Assembly: GCF_019703515.2 (NCBI RefSeq)
Contig: NC_059379.1
Span: forward strand, 27,494,880 to 27,558,879
DNA: 64,000 bases
Reading direction: 5' to 3'
From: Myxocyprinus asiaticus
Taxonomy: Eukaryota; Chordata; Actinopteri; Cypriniformes; Catostomidae
Below the pieces are notes generated by a model. The model worked only from the letters and a program-made list of their open reading frames with translations. It searched no databases and was not told where the DNA came from. The position numbers and the translations under genes are program-made. Of the stretch, positions 33,931-47,805 are shown one piece after another (position 1 is the stretch's first letter; each line of letters begins with the position of its first letter).

Positions 33931-35537
33931 ACCTGCATGTCTTAAATCATGTGCTAACCAGCTGGCCCCCATCTTCACACAGATCTTCAATAGATCACTG
34001 GAGCAATGTGAAGCCCCATGCTGCTTCAAACGCTCCACTATCATCCCATCCCAAAGAAACCAAAAATCACAGGATTTAATGACTACAGACCTGTCACCCT
34101 GACGTCTGTGGTCATGAAGTCATTTGAGAGACTGGTGTTGGCCCACCTGAAGGACATCACTGGACCCTTTCTAGATCCCCTTCAATTTGCTTTGAGCAAA
34201 CAGGTCTGTGGATGATGCAGTCAACTTGGGATTGCATCATATCCTGCAACATCTGGACAGACCAGGGACATATGCAAGGATCCTTTTTGTGGACTTCAGT
34301 TCGGCTTTCAACACCATCATCCCAGCTATACTCCAGACTAAATTAACCCAACTCTCTGTTCTCACGTCTATCTGTCAGTGGATTACCAGCTTTCTGACAG
34401 ACAGGCAGCAGCTTGTGAGACAGGGGAAATTCACTTCCAGCACCTGTAAAATCAGCACTGCTGCCCCCCAGGGATGCTCCCCACTACTCTTCTCCCTCTG
34501 CACCAATGACTGCATCGCCAAGGACCCCTCTGTCAAGCTCCTGAAGTTTGCAGATGACACCACTGTCATCAACCTCATCCGAGATGACGATGAGTCTGCA
34601 TACAGAAGGGAGGTTAAACAGCTGGCTGTCTGGTGCAGTCAAAACAATCTGGAGCTGAACACGCTCAAAACGGTGGAGATGACTGTGGACTTTAGGAGGA
34701 ACACCCCAACACTGTCCCCCCTCACCATTCTAAACAGCACTGTGGCAGCAGTGGAGTCATTCAGATTTCTGGGCACTACCATCTCAGAGGCCCTGAAGTG
34801 GGAGACCCACATTGACTCCATTGTGAAAAAGGCCCAGCAGAGGTTGTACTTCCTTCGCCAGTTGAGGAAGTTCAACCTGCCACAGGCACTGCTGATACAG
34901 TTCTACTCAGCAGTCATTGAGTATGTCCTCTGCACTTCAATAACTGTCTGGTTTGGTTCAGCTATGAAATCGGATATCAGAAGACTACAAAAGGACAGTT
35001 CGGACTGCTGAGAGGATTATTGGTTGCCCCCTGCCCTCCAGAATGAGGATAAAGGCTGGAAAAATCACTCTGGACCCCACTCACCCTGCCCACTACCTTT
35101 TTGTACTGTTGCCTTCTGGCCAACACTTCAGAGCTCTGAGCACCAGAACCGTTAGGCACAGGAACAGTTTTTTCCCTCAGGCTATCCATCTCATGAACAG
35201 TTAAAACTGCCCCATTGAGCAATAATTAATGTGCAATACACAGCTTAGACTTTTTATATTATCCAACACATCCAACCTCTTCTGCCATTACATTCCCTTA
35301 CACTGTATATAACAGATTTGTATTTAGATTTGAACTACGTATGTGCATGTATGTATGTATATGTATATGTATATATGTGTGTGTGTATGTAATATATATA
35401 TATATATATTTATTTATTAGTCTATTGTGTATTCTATATATACTTATTTTCTTATATACTGGAAGCTCCTGTCACCAAGACAAATTCCTTGTATGTGTAA
35501 GCATACTTGGCAATAAAGCTCATTCTGATTCTGATGT
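33931..35537 (+). mobile_element. L2-type LINE, 5'-truncated, with 3' tail
   Basis: A partly open reverse transcriptase extends over 34018-35011. Motifs in order are CCFKRSTIIPSQRNQ-like sequence shifted in frame, YRPVTLTSVVMKSFERL, ARILFVDFSSAFNTIIPAIL, AAPQGCSPLLFSL, KLLKFADDTTVINL and VEMTVDFRRNTPTLSPLTI. The FADD active site is intact in a 267-codon frame (34208-35011), but an upstream frameshift near 34200 kills it. The 3' end GGCAATAAAGCTCATTCTGA is the typical L2 tail with a TTCTGAT repeat. A CT/AT microsatellite lies in the 3' UTR. Confidence 0.88.
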
Positions 35538-36107
35538 AGCCTACACTTACATAAGATGAAGAATCCATTAATATCGGTGTCCTGGAAAAAGCTGTTTAAT
35601 ATGGGAATGTCCATGTTGGAAACTTTCAGCACAATAAATATATCTTTAGTATCAATGCCTGTGAATAGGATCTATTTCTACAATTGTACTGTTAACTAAA
35701 ACTCCTCAACTGAGCAGATTTAAATTATATTTAAGACATTTGAGACACTTAAAAACATATTAGCCACACAAAGGTGTCCCATTACCAAAGAAATGAACCC
35801 AAGAATTCTGACATCATCCAACCCTGCCACTTGAGTCACGGTAATCATAGCACTATCTGCCCTGAATACATGACAAAGCACATACACTTAATCAGCTCAA
35901 GACTGTGCTGCATCAAAGAAAACTCTTCTACCATACTTTATCAATATCAAACCCCTGAGGCTGCCCTCTTTTGGAAGCGCACTACGTGGGTCTGCAGTTC
36001 TGAATCCCACCCTCACATGAGAGTTATACCTGATGATATTATCAAGCACAATCCCCCTTAAACTTCACACAGAAATAATAAGTGGATTCTGCCATCTGTT
36101 TAGTGTA
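35538..36107. other. Intron 1, nothing recognised
   Basis: No gene or repeat boundary was identified before the Tc1 insertion at 36108. Confidence 0.45.
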
Positions 36108-37710
36108 CAGTAGTGGCCAAAAGTGATGAGTGACGTCTTTGGCCTTTATTCAAACATATTATAAAAAATGTATTAACATGTTGTAGTTGTGCTTGGAGTG
36201 TAAAACTAATGTACACTCTCCACATTTCAATTATTTTATTTGTCATGAAGCAATGAAACATGCCAAATTGCGCAGACATCATTTTTGGCCAATCTGTCAT
36301 ACAAAGTTTGCACTCACTATTCCCCTATAATTGCTACAGGTGTGTCAATTAAGGTGTTGGCTATATAATTAGATGTACATTTGTGGGTTTTGGTGTCAAT
36401 AGCAAAGAGGAAGGAGCTGTCCTCTGCAACCAAAGAGGCTATTGTCAAAATGGCTAAATCTGGTCAATCAGCTTCGGATATTGTCTGTGTGCTGGATTTG
36501 AATGGTCGCACTGTCCGCAGAATTATTGCAAAGCACCATGAGGCCGGTACCATGCAGATTGTAAAGCGATGTGGCTGGCCAAGAAAGACTAGTGAGCGTT
36601 TTGACAGGAGAATGAAAATCACCTCAATGTGTGACCGCTTCAAAACAGCTTCCAAAGTTCTATAAGAGACGTGCAATGGTGAGGAACCTCCAATTTCATC
36701 TCGCACTGCAAAGCGACTGCTACAAGAGGCTGGATTGAGAGGTTGTGTAGCAGTAAAGAAACCATTTATTAGTTCTGTCAACCGCAAAAAACGTCTTGCC
36801 TCTCCCAAAGAACATAAGTATGTGGAATGTGGAAGACTGGAGCCGTGTTCTGTGGTCCAACGAGTCAAAATTCAACACGATGGCATCTGATGGTGTCAAG
36901 TATGTTCGTAGGAGACGAGGGGAGTATTTTGATACCAAATTCATGTGTGGCACCGTTAAGCACGGCGGGGGAAACATAATGGTATGGGGATGCATGTCTG
37001 CAGCAGGTGTTGGAAGGATCTACAAAGTTGTTGGTACTTTGAAAATAGACCAATACTTGGACATCTTGCAGAACACAATGTTGCCAAGTATAGAGGATAT
37101 GTTTGGAGATCGAACGTGTATTTTCCAACACGATAACGATCCAAAGCACACTGCATGCGCAACGAAGGCATTCCTTGCTGCCCAGCATTTTGAAGTCCTC
37201 AAGTGGCCTCCTCAGTCCCCTGACCTTAATCCCATTGAAAACCTTTGGGAAATTCTAAACCTGAATCATGAAAAGTCATGCAGGTCTTCCAGTGAAGCTC
37301 AGTTTTGTGAAGAATTTAAGGAGGCTTGGAAAAAAATTACGCACAACACACACGCAAAGCTTATTGAGTCAATGCCCAGGAGAACGGCTGCTGTAATCAA
37401 AAACAAGGGAGGACCAACAAAATATTAATAACTGATTACATTGTAGTCAACGTATGCTTTATTTCCTGTGAGCTTTTTGTTTTTCTATGCATTTTTTGCA
37501 TATTAGAATAAAACTCATTCCATGATACGCTGTAGTTTGCCTTTTTTGCCAAATAATTTTGTCAATTAAATACCTTAACCAACATTAGTGTTTTCTTCTT
37601 CCCAATATTACATACTCCTCATATTTTGATGGTTTAATCGAACCTGTACGGTCATTAAAAGCAAATATTGTGGAAATATCCCCTCCGGACATCACTTTTG
37701 GCCACTACTG
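36108..37710 (+). mobile_element. Tc1/mariner transposon, ends intact, transposase dead
   Basis: It is flanked by TA on both sides. Terminal repeats CAGTAGTGGCCAAAAGTGAT and, inverted at the right, ATCACTTTTGGCCACTACTG are identical over about 20 bp. At 1603 bp it is the usual full length. The transposase begins near 36390 with a helix-turn-helix region (KELSSATKEAIVKMAKSGQS; DLNGRTVRRIIAKHHEAGT). A stop codon at 36663 and a frameshift near 36818 break it. The catalytic part then reads on to PRRTAAVIKNKGGPTKY at 37428. The DDE triad is incomplete: the first position is WSNESKF, where the family has WSDES. The second (HDNDPKH) and third (NPIENLW) are present. Confidence 0.93.
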
Positions 37711-37712
37711 TA

Positions 37713-39905
37713 TCTGCTGAAAAAAGGATTTCTTTGCTATGGGCTATGAGACATCAGAGTCCTGACGCATGAGGAGCATCTGTGTGAGGAGTCTTATGAA
37801 GTTAGAGCAGCAGGTCAACACGTCTTCAAGAGTAGAGTCCTCTATTTTACTGCATAACCTCTAACATACCTCTGTCTGAACCAGGGTCAGAAATTAAGGG
37901 GTGCTTAGGCAAAAATGCCACCAAGTGACAAAAATGCCCTTGAAATTCAAAAGGTGGGGACAAAAAATGCCCACGTAATGATTTTTTCTTTTTTTTCTTC
38001 TTTTAATAATTGATATGTTCTTAATATTCTATTCTATTCTAATCCTAGTTATACACGTTATTACATAAAATATGATTTGACATTGATTTAATTTTATGGG
38101 TAGGAGGTAATATATTATCAATCCAATTATTCAGATTAAGAATTTATGTAAATGGGTTAATTAAATTCAAGTATTTCTGTAACAGAGTGACAGTACATTT
38201 TTTATATTTTAGAAAACAATGGCCTCATAAATGTAAACAATTACCCTGAAAATCTAATCCAGGTGGCAAATGTTACCCAATTTTGGAAATGTTTCCGACA
38301 CTGTTCTGAACTATGAGCACACACAAATGTAGGCCTAAATGTGAACACATGTAGCACATATTTTACTATATCCATAAATACAGAACATTTGTAATACTGA
38401 AAAATCCATATTTAATTGCATCAGGCAAGACTACACATGACCTCAAATCACTGCTGTCAAATATTCCATCTGAAAATCCCCTGGTCATACACAAGTGAAC
38501 CAACAAACCAATTTCATCTAAATCTAGGTGAAAAGCCATAGCATGTGGATGTTTTAATAAAATAGAACTGTATTATACCTATTTTGTAGCAGAGGGCCTT
38601 TAACAGTTAAAGTTTAACAAGAACTCATTGAAGGCTGAATGCCATGATGGATTACTCAGGTCAGAAAATAAATGCAAAGATCTGTGGGGGGACAGGCACA
38701 TACAAGTAATTAACAGGAGAAAAATTTAATAAGAGTGTTAAGCCTAGTGTACACTACAGGACTCAAGCTGGTCTGCTTTGATGTTTTGAGTCTGCAATGA
38801 GAAGTCTCAGATCTCACGATGAAAGGTTGTGTATTGCACACACTAGACGTCTTGTCGTCAGATGTGCACGCTGTCCCGATGAGCAAGAGACCGACAAGGA
38901 GCCACAGCCTATGAAATATAAAGCGAGTGCAAGAACTGAGCAAGGTATTGGTCTCGCTTGTACACTTGTGATCAGACCACCAAAACACTTTAACAGCAGG
39001 TACACAGGGTCTCATTTGAGGATGAATGGTCGTGTTGTTTATACATCCAGTCTGCGATCAGTAGTGTAGTGTGCGCACCAGCACAACGGAAAACAAGACT
39101 GTGACACAGCTTAGATTTACAAACACAGAATTCAGTGGCAGCATAAAAGATTTTCGCTTCAAAACCTGGCAGCTTTGTCAGCCAAAACACACACACAGGC
39201 ATGTCTTGTGAACATATATGCATTCTCTCTCTCTCATATGATACGAAGGACAGTACTTATATGACAGCTCAGCAGAGGAAGAGTGTCTGGCTGCATACAG
39301 ACTCCGGGCTCTCTGCTCCACATAATATCCCCATTGTGCCCCACAGATAGAGGCTGCTGTGTACCGCCACTCTATTGATAGAGCTCTCTTTAAGTCAACT
39401 GCACCTTCACTGGACATCCTCAGGGACTCAACTGCCAAGGCATGGGCACAAGACACGCTCTTCTTGCAAGATCTGACTCTCATCTTGGGTGCTCTGATCT
39501 GAGTGGTGTGCATGGATTCAGTTGCTCTGATCAGGATTAGACAGAGTCACATGAGGTCAGGCATCAACAGTTTGCTTAATCTTGGAAACATGCAATAAGA
39601 GGAAGGTTAGAAGAGGGATAAATGCTCAATGATCTGGAACTAAAAGCTTCCTATCAATTTGACCAATTGTTTTAATTTACCTTGCCACTCACATTTTACC
39701 AAAGTTGTGTTGAGAAATATTATGTTTGAAAAGACTACTGTACAACGAGCAGCTCTGTTTATATCTGAAATAAATCTGATAATCATCTGGAAATGTTCTT
39801 ATGATAAATGCATGAAAAAGGCACTGATCCCAGATACCACCAGGGTGAATGAACAGCATCAAAATCCACAGAATATTTAAACGAGTGGTAGCAATGTCCT
39901 GTTTC
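37713..39905. other. Intron 1, mostly unassigned
   Basis: Contains the small MITE at 38744 and a minus-strand 111-codon open frame (39178-39513) without recognisable features or splice context. The rest is AT-rich. Confidence 0.45.
38744..39075. mobile_element. Small MITE with TAGTGTACACTAC ends
   Basis: The left end CTAGTGTACACTACAGGACT is mirrored at the right by AGTAGTGTAGTGTGCGC. About 330 bp, no coding. Borders are approximate. Confidence 0.5.
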
Positions 39906-40683
39906 TTAAAGGAATATTCTGGGTTCAATACAATCTAAGTTTAATCGACAGCATATGTGGCATAATGTTGATCACAACAAAAATTAATTTCAACTTGTCC
40001 CTCCTTTTCTTTTAAAAAAATCTGGGTTACAGTGAGGCACTTACTATGGAAGTGAATAGGGCCAATCTGTAAATGTTAAAATACTCACTGTTTCAAAAGT
40101 ATAGCCACAAGACGTAAAATATTTTTGTTTTAATGCGACTAATGTGATCAAAAATTCATGCTATTCTCCACGGCATCCATGCACAACTCACCATGTGCCC
40201 CACAGAGAGCGAGAACCACATTATAGTGACCACAAGGAGGTTAACCCAACGTGACTCTACCCACCCTAGCAACCATGCCAATTGGTTGCTTAGGAAGCCT
40301 GAATGGAGTCACTCAGCACGCCCTGCATTCGAACTCGTGACTCCAGGTGTGGTAGTCAGTGTCTTTACTTGCTGAGCTACCTAGGCCCCCCCACTAAAAT
40401 GATGATTTAAACAACTTTACAGCTCAAATAATACACAATTTTTAACAAGAAGAATTCATGTAAATACTTCTATAAAATTATAAGCTTCACATTTCTGCCA
40501 TTAAACCCTCCAAAAATTGGCCAAATTTACTTCCAATATAGGTGCCTCTCTGTGACCTCGATTTTTGCTTTTCTTTCTCTAAAAGGAGGGATGAGTCTAA
40601 ATAATTTTTTGTGGTAATCAAAATTATGTCACTAATGCTGTAGATTAAGCTCAACTTGTTTTGAACCCATAATATTCCTTTAA
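39906..40683. mobile_element. TTAA-flanked MITE carrying a SINE
   Basis: Starts TTAAAGGAATATTCTGGGTT and ends ACCCATAATATTCCTTTAA, so TTAA is preserved at both borders. A SINE fragment at 40158-40390 accounts for its extra length over the 500-bp copy at 9762. Confidence 0.82.
40158..40390 (-). mobile_element. tRNA-derived SINE, 3'-truncated, inside the TTAA MITE
   Basis: On the minus strand it starts with GGCCTAGGTAGCTCAGCAAG and has a B-box-like GAGTTCGAATGC. It follows the full SINE to GGATGCCGTGGAGAATAGCA and lacks the A-tail half. Confidence 0.8.
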
Positions 40684-41140
40684 TATTAAGCTTGTACCAG
40701 GAAACATGGATTTTGTGTGAAATGGGCACAATAAAGGTTTTTTGATCAAGCTTACTGTAAAGGACACAAGGTTGACAGAGTGAAGCTTTATTTGTTAAAC
40801 TTCCTTGTGAAAGAAGCAGGATTGAAAGAGCGGTGCATGTTGATCACTCCGAAGTCTGAACCGCTGTGACATAACTTCATGAACTGAGAAGAAAAGAGCA
40901 GGAGCCTCAGAAATATCCTGACTGGAGAAAGGAACTCAGGAAGCTCTTTTCCTGGTACATTGTAAGCCCTTCTCTGACATTTCCTTCCAGAGTCTAGAAA
41001 TGCAAATGCAAACTGCAACACTTAGTCTGACTGTGTTGTAAACACTTTTGTGTGCAGGTGTTCTAAACATACATATAGCTTATTCACTAAATTCTGCTAG
41101 CAGCCACATGATTTGCCGCAGGAAGAAAATGACATTTTTA
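40684..41140. other. Intron 1, nothing recognised
   Basis: No gene or repeat identified. Confidence 0.45.
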
Positions 41141-41310
41141 GAATCAGAAGAATCAGAATGAGCTTTATTGCAAGGTATGCTTACACATACAAGGAATTTG
41201 TCTTGGTGATAGGAGCTTCCAGTGCACAACAATACAATATAGCAACATGTAAATAAATAAAAATAGAATAAAATAAATATTGAACAGAATATAAAGTATA
41301 TATAGAATAC
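41141..41310 (-). mobile_element. L2-type LINE 3' tail
   Basis: The minus strand reads GGAAGCTCCTATCACCAAGA and ends TTGCAATAAAGCTCATTCTG plus TTCTGATTC repeats, matching the plus-strand L2 tail at 35459-35537. Strongly 5'-truncated. Confidence 0.88.
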
Positions 41311-41318
41311 ACAAGACA

Positions 41319-42229
<911 letters not shown>

Positions 42230-42382
42230 AGTTCAGTTTCAGGGAGGTCACGTGACGCCATGCAAGAAGCAGACGTGTGAACGACGAGCTCTGCGCACAT
42301 TGCTAAATTTTTTATTATTTTCATGTTACAATCTGGTGAAATTCGATACACCCAGTTACACATTTGCTCTTTGAGGTAAAAC

Positions 42383-43223
42383 ATGGCAAAGAAGTCAAAA
42401 TCATCGGGCTCTGGAGACATTAAAAGACACTTACGTGTTCAGGATGAAAGCCCCAACAGGCCTACAGACCAGAGACTCGATTTGGATGGCGCAGCGGAAG
42501 AAAAGATCCAGCATCAGTTGTCCAACATATCGGTGATGATGACGAAGGTTCTTGCTGACTTGGAGGATCTCGCTGTAATACGATCGATCGATTACGGCGA
42601 TGGAAATAAAATTCTCTGAGTTAGTTACAAGAGTGGCTGAGAAACGAATCGATTATTTGGAGTCTTCCGAGAGGGAATTCTCCGCTAATCCGCCTGCGAC
42701 CAAAGTTGATCTGGAACGTATTCTTGAAAAGCTTGAAGATCTTGAGAATAGAAGCCGCAGGAATAATGTCAGAATTGTTGGAATTCCTGAGCATGAAGAG
42801 GGCAGAGATATGGTGAAATTCCTAGACGAGCTCTTCCCGAGTCTGCTCGACATAACAGGCCACAAACTGGCAATCGAGCGAGATCACAGAGTCCCTGCTC
42901 AGAGATCTGCTGAGGGAGACAGGCCCCGATCGATCCTGGCCAAATTTCTGAGGTCATCCGATAAAGATCTCGTGTTGCGCCAGGCGAGGAGCAAAGGAAA
43001 GCTTTCTTGGAGGAATCATAATATTTTCTTGTTCCCGGACTTTGCGAGTTCAGCAAGAGAGAAACGTGATCGGTTCAGGGAACGCAAGAAACTCTTGCAC
43101 CAGCGTAAGATCACTTTTACTTTGATGTTCCCGACCAAACCGAGAATAGAAACGAAGGACGGTCGCAAAGTATTTACATGTCCCAATCAGGCAATGTCTT
43201 TTATAGAATCGATGGGTGAGTAA
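42383..43223 (+). pseudogene. ORF1 (RNA-binding protein) of the Tx1-like LINE, one frameshift
   Basis: The first frame starts MAKKSKSSGSGDIKRHLRVQ and runs through LADLEDLAVIRSID. A one-base slip in the CGATCGATCGATT run near 42588 moves the frame to the one continuing EIKFSELVTRVAEKR. A coiled-coil stretch (LERILEKLEDLENRSRRNN) precedes an RRM-like core (NVRIVGIPEHEEGRDMVKFL) and a basic C-terminal domain (KITFTLMFPTKPRIETKDG). This is the architecture of L1-type ORF1 proteins, which coat the element RNA. It ends at 43223. Confidence 0.85.
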
Positions 43224-43612
43224 ACCATTGGATGTTTCTCATGTGAGTGGGTCAAATCGCTATACTTACTCTGGCTTTTGAGGAAGCTGGGCGTCATTTT
43301 GGTTTCTTTTTGCGTTGGGTCCGCCTAGCGGCTGGAGTTTTTTTGTGAATAACATTTTTTCTTAAAGAAACTTTTGCATTGACGGAAGATTACTTTTGCA
43401 TGGAAGTTCCCGGCCAGTTTGAGAGTGGACACTACAGAGGACCGCAAAATATCTACATGCTCACACAAAGGATGTCTTTTATAAAGTTCACGGATTGAGT
43501 AAGTCATGGTATATACTTTTATGCAGCCTCCGAGTGAATTGACTCGACCATCCGGGGAACCGGAATGTCGGTTTTGTTTCTTTTTGTGTTGGCTCCGCCT
43601 AGCGGCTGGAGC
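43106..43612 (+). repeat. Diverged tandem duplication of the ORF1 3' end within the LINE
   Basis: AAGATCACTTTTACTTTGAT at 43106 is echoed by AAGATTACTTTTGCATGGAA at 43387. CCGCCTAGCGGCTGGAG occurs near 43321 and again near 43594. The unit is about 275 bp and covers the ORF1 C-terminal domain plus the inter-ORF spacer. The second copy has no open frame. Confidence 0.75.
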
Positions 43613-44109
43613 TTGTTCCATTTACGGGACACTGGAATGATTACGTCATCCGCTGAACTCATAATGGCTGGCTAACTGAACATTTGTCTATCCGTGAAAC
43701 TGAATGGTTTTATATCAGCTGAAATTTGTTTTGTGGAGGATCACACCTTTAGTGTGTGAATTAACTGAATTAGAGTGTGAATTAATCTACATGTTCTTTG
43801 TGTTCATTCTTTCTTTTGGCTGGGGGTTATTTTACAAAGTATTTTCTGTTATGTAATTTTGCTTCACAAATTTGTGAGGCAAAATTGTGCAATCCGATGG
43901 CAAAGTTGTCGTGGGGGCTCATGGGCGTTCATGGACCTTTTGAGTTTGAGGGACTGTTGCCGGTTGGCGCTCTCATGCGTGGAGTTAAAGCGCACGTTTT
44001 TTCTGTTTGTTTTGTTCGGGGGGGAAGTTCGGGGTTTGATTGTTTCACTAATGGGGAATGTGGTCTGTATAATTTTGTTTTTGACACACAGTTTATTTTT
44101 TTATTATAT

Positions 44110-47100
44110 CAATATGTCAGTTGTTAATATGAGTGTACTATCTCTCTCCACATGGAATGTAAATGGGTTGGGGCACCCCATAAAAAGAAGGAAGGTTATT
44201 AATTTTCTTAAACGTAAGAAATATGATATAGTGTTTCTTCAAGAAACACACCTTTCTCCGCAGGAAGTGGAAAAATTTGGGAAGATATGGGGGGTGGGCA
44301 TGTTTTCTTTAGTGCTGGCTCAAGTAAGAGCAGGGGAGTCATTATATTGGTTAATAAACATCTACAATTCAAATGTCTCAAACAGATTAAAGATAAATTA
44401 GGAAGAGTCATTATTGTTTTAGCTGAAATTCAGGGGCAAATGTTGATTTTGGCTAATATTTACGCACCTAATGCTGATGATCAGGGCTTTTTTATAGATC
44501 TTGAAGGGATGTTGCAAGCCGCTGGCACCCCTCATGATATAATATTAGGAGGAGACTTTAATCTTTTGATGGATTTAGTCCTTGATCATAGTGAAGCAAA
44601 AGTGTGTAAGCCCCCTAGAGCAACATTGACGCTTCACAGGATGTGTAAAAATCTTGGTCTTACAGATATATGGAGACTTTTGAACCCATCTGGTAGGGAC
44701 TATAAATTTTTTTTCTTCAGTCCATAAGATTTATTCTAGAATAGATTTTTTTTTTTATATATACCCAAGTCCCTCATTTCATCTGTTGTGGACTGCTCAA
44801 TTGGAAACATTTTAGTCTCAGATCACGCCCTGGTGAGTTGAGGTGGTGCCACATAGGGAGAAAAAGAAATCATATAGTTGCCGCCTTAATGTGTCCCTTT
44901 TGCAAAATCCTGAATTCCAACAAATGTTAAAGACTGAATCAATGTTTATATAGAAACCAACTGGTCCTCAGTATCCACTGTGGGCGTGGCTTGGGAGGCA
45001 CTTAAGGCGGTTCTTAGGGGCCGGATCATACAGTATGCCTCATTCACCAAAAAATCCAAAGCACGAGAACTTGTGGAGTTGGAAGGAAATATCAAAAATG
45101 CCGAAGCAGAGCTGAAGCGCCATTTGTCATCCGATGGCCTCAGAGAATTGACTCGATTGAAATACAGATATAATACTAGTTTGTTGCGGAAAGTGGAGTT
45201 TGGGCTATTCAGGGCAAGACAGTCATACTTTGAGTCGGGAGACAAAGCAGGAAAACTTTTGGCTAGATATATAAAGTAGAGAGAGTATTTTTCTACCATT
45301 CTACTTTGATCTCTATAGTTCCACATCTTCGTCTACTGATGGAGATATTAGAAACTTTGTGGAACCATTAGATCTCCCTAAACTGACGACTGAGTTAAAG
45401 AATTCTCTTGATTCTGAGATAAACTTGGAGGAGCTTGGCGAGGTTATTAAGGCCTTACCTACAGGCAAGACTCCAGGGCCTGATGGCTTTGCCGCTGAGT
45501 TTTTCAAATCTTATGCTACAGAACTGGCTCCACTTTTGCTAGAAGTTTATACTGAATCATTAAAGAATGGAAAGCTTCCGCCAACCATGACACAAGCCCG
45601 GATCAGTCTGATTCTTAAAAAGGACAAAGATCCAAGCGAGTGTAAAAGTTACCGTCCAATTTCCCTAATCCAGTTAGATGTAAAAATGTTGTCAAAAATA
45701 CTGGCTAATTGATTAAGTTATGACATCTCTTATACATATAGATCAGGTGGGGTTTATTCGAGGCCATAGCTCTTCTGATAACATTAGGTGTCTCATCAAT
45801 ATCATATGGTCATTAGCGAATGAACAATCTCCGGTCGCTGCCTTCTCACTTGATGCCAAAAAGGCATTTGATATGGTAGAATGGGATTATCTTTTTAAGG
45901 TTTTGGAAATATAAGGGTTCGGGAGTACATTTACTGGATGGATTAAGTTACTTTATAGACACCCAGTAGCGGCGGTACAAACAAATGGATTAATTTCAGA
46001 TTATTTTACTCTGTATAGGGGCACCCAGCAGGGTTGCCCTCTTTCCCCATTATTGTTCTGTCTTGCCCTGGAACCATTAGCAACTGCGATAAGAAAGGAG
46101 GAGGATTTTCCATGGGTGGTGGCGGGAGGTATGGCGCATAAACTCTTGCTTTACGCAGATGATATTTTATTATTTGTCTCTGACCCCAGTAGATCTATGC
46201 CTTGCCTCTACAGAATTATTAATTCCTTTTCTAAGTTTTCAGGATATAGAGTCAATTGGTCTAAATCCAAAGCTTTGGCTCTTACAGCATACTGCCCAGA
46301 AACGGCTTTCCAGCCGGGTGCTTTCCAGTGGCCCAAACAGGGCATTAAGTATTTGGGTATTTTAATTTTGACCCCTTAATAAAACGGTTTTCAAGCGATG
46401 TGGGCAGGTGGGCTTCATTACATTTATCTACGATTGGGAAGGTTAATGTTATTCAAATTAATTGTATTCCAAAATTCAATTACTTACTGCAGTCTCTCCC
46501 TGTAGATGTCCCCCTCTCTTGTTTCAAGCAATTTGATAGCATAGCAAAGTCCTTCATTTGGAATGGTAAGCGTCCCAAATTACATTTCAATAAGTTACAT
46601 AGGCCGATTGACAAAGGTGGGCTAAGCCTACCCAAGATTTTATTTTATTATTATGCATTCGGTCTCAGACATTTGGCTCATTGGTCGCTTCCACCTGAGA
46701 GAGCCCCTCCCTGGTTCTGTATAGAACAGGAAGTTCTTGCCCCTATTTCGCCACTGCAGAGCCTATCAAATTAATCGGAGAAGCTAAGTTACATCCCGTT
46801 ATCTCACACTTGAACTCGGTATGCACAAAAGTGTCCATTCTGACATTTTTTTAAATGTTGCCTCGAGCATATGGCTGAACCCCAAATTATGCATCTCCAA
46901 GTCCCCTTTTTGCTAGTCAGAGTGGATTGGGAGGGGGGTTACTACACTCGGCGACCTATATGAGAATGAAGTGTTGAGATCCTTTCAAAATTTGGTTCAA
47001 CTTTTTGGGATTCCTAGATCTCAGTTCTATAAGTATTTACAGCTGCGCCACCTGCTCTGTACTGTTTTTGGGAGTAGTTTACACCCTCCTAAAGTGGCAG

Positions 47101-47805
47101 ATACTCTGGGAGTGGTGATTACTGCTTTTGGAAAAGGTCATGAGGCATCGGTGTATTACTCCCTACTAATTCAGAGTCTGGGGGATGGAACTTCAACTTC
47201 TCTTAAGAGATTATGGGAGAAAGATCTAAATTTGGTATTGGAGGAGGGAGAGTGGGCTGGGATTCTAAAAAACGTCAAATCTAGAGACGCAAGGGTTCGC
47301 CTCATGCAATTTAAGATTTTACATAGAGTCTATTGGACCCCCTCTAGATTGCATAGGCTTGGTCTTAAAGACACACCCACCTACCTATTGGCGATGTCAA
47401 TCAGAAGATGGAGACACAACCCATGTCTTTTGGGGATGTATTAAGATGCAAGAATTTTGGATGAGGATTCAGTGTTTTATGTGCAAGGTTTTGGCCTCTC
47501 AGATTGTATTTTGCCCCAGACTCTGTATCTTAGGAGATGGGGCAGTCATTAATTTGGAGAATAAGCACATGAAAAACTGGGTCCTAACTAGTATTATGAT
47601 CGCCAGACAGATCACTTTGAGGAGTTGGAAGTCGGCTGGAGCGTCCCCGTTTCAGGAGTGGTGTTCAGAGATGGCCAGAGTGGCAGCTCTTGAGGAGGGG
47701 GTATCCAGAAGACTGGGGAATCTAGACATGTTTGTGAAGAAGTGGGGCAGATATCTGTCTTTTTTGGAGGGCTCTCAGGGAGGGACAGTGGAGAGAGAGG
47801 TGTAG
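44110..47805 (+). pseudogene. ORF2 (endonuclease, reverse transcriptase) of the Tx1-like LINE
   Basis: Order of domains: APE-type endonuclease with LSTWNVNGLGHPIKRRKV, DIVFLQETHLS, LANIYAPNADDQGF and LGGDFNLLMD (44140-44720); then reverse transcriptase with PTGKTPGPDGFAAEFFK, YRPISLIQLDVKMLSKILA, AAFSLDAKKAFDMVEWDYLF, GTQQGCPLSPLLFCLALEP and YADDILLF (45400-46200). The C-terminal region with TPTYLLAMSIRRWR and HVFWGCIKMQEFW follows. The YADD catalytic motif is intact, but at least eight frame changes and several stops occur. As recalled, the length equals an ordinary Tx1/L1-type ORF2. Confidence 0.88.

Noticed and set aside
34208..35011. 267-codon frame as a host gene
   Set aside because: It is the reverse transcriptase of an L2-type LINE with the FADDT motif and an L2 3' tail.
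39178..39513. 111-codon minus-strand open frame
   Set aside because: No family resemblance, no fitting splice sites, no homologous placement in spag9. Likely chance.
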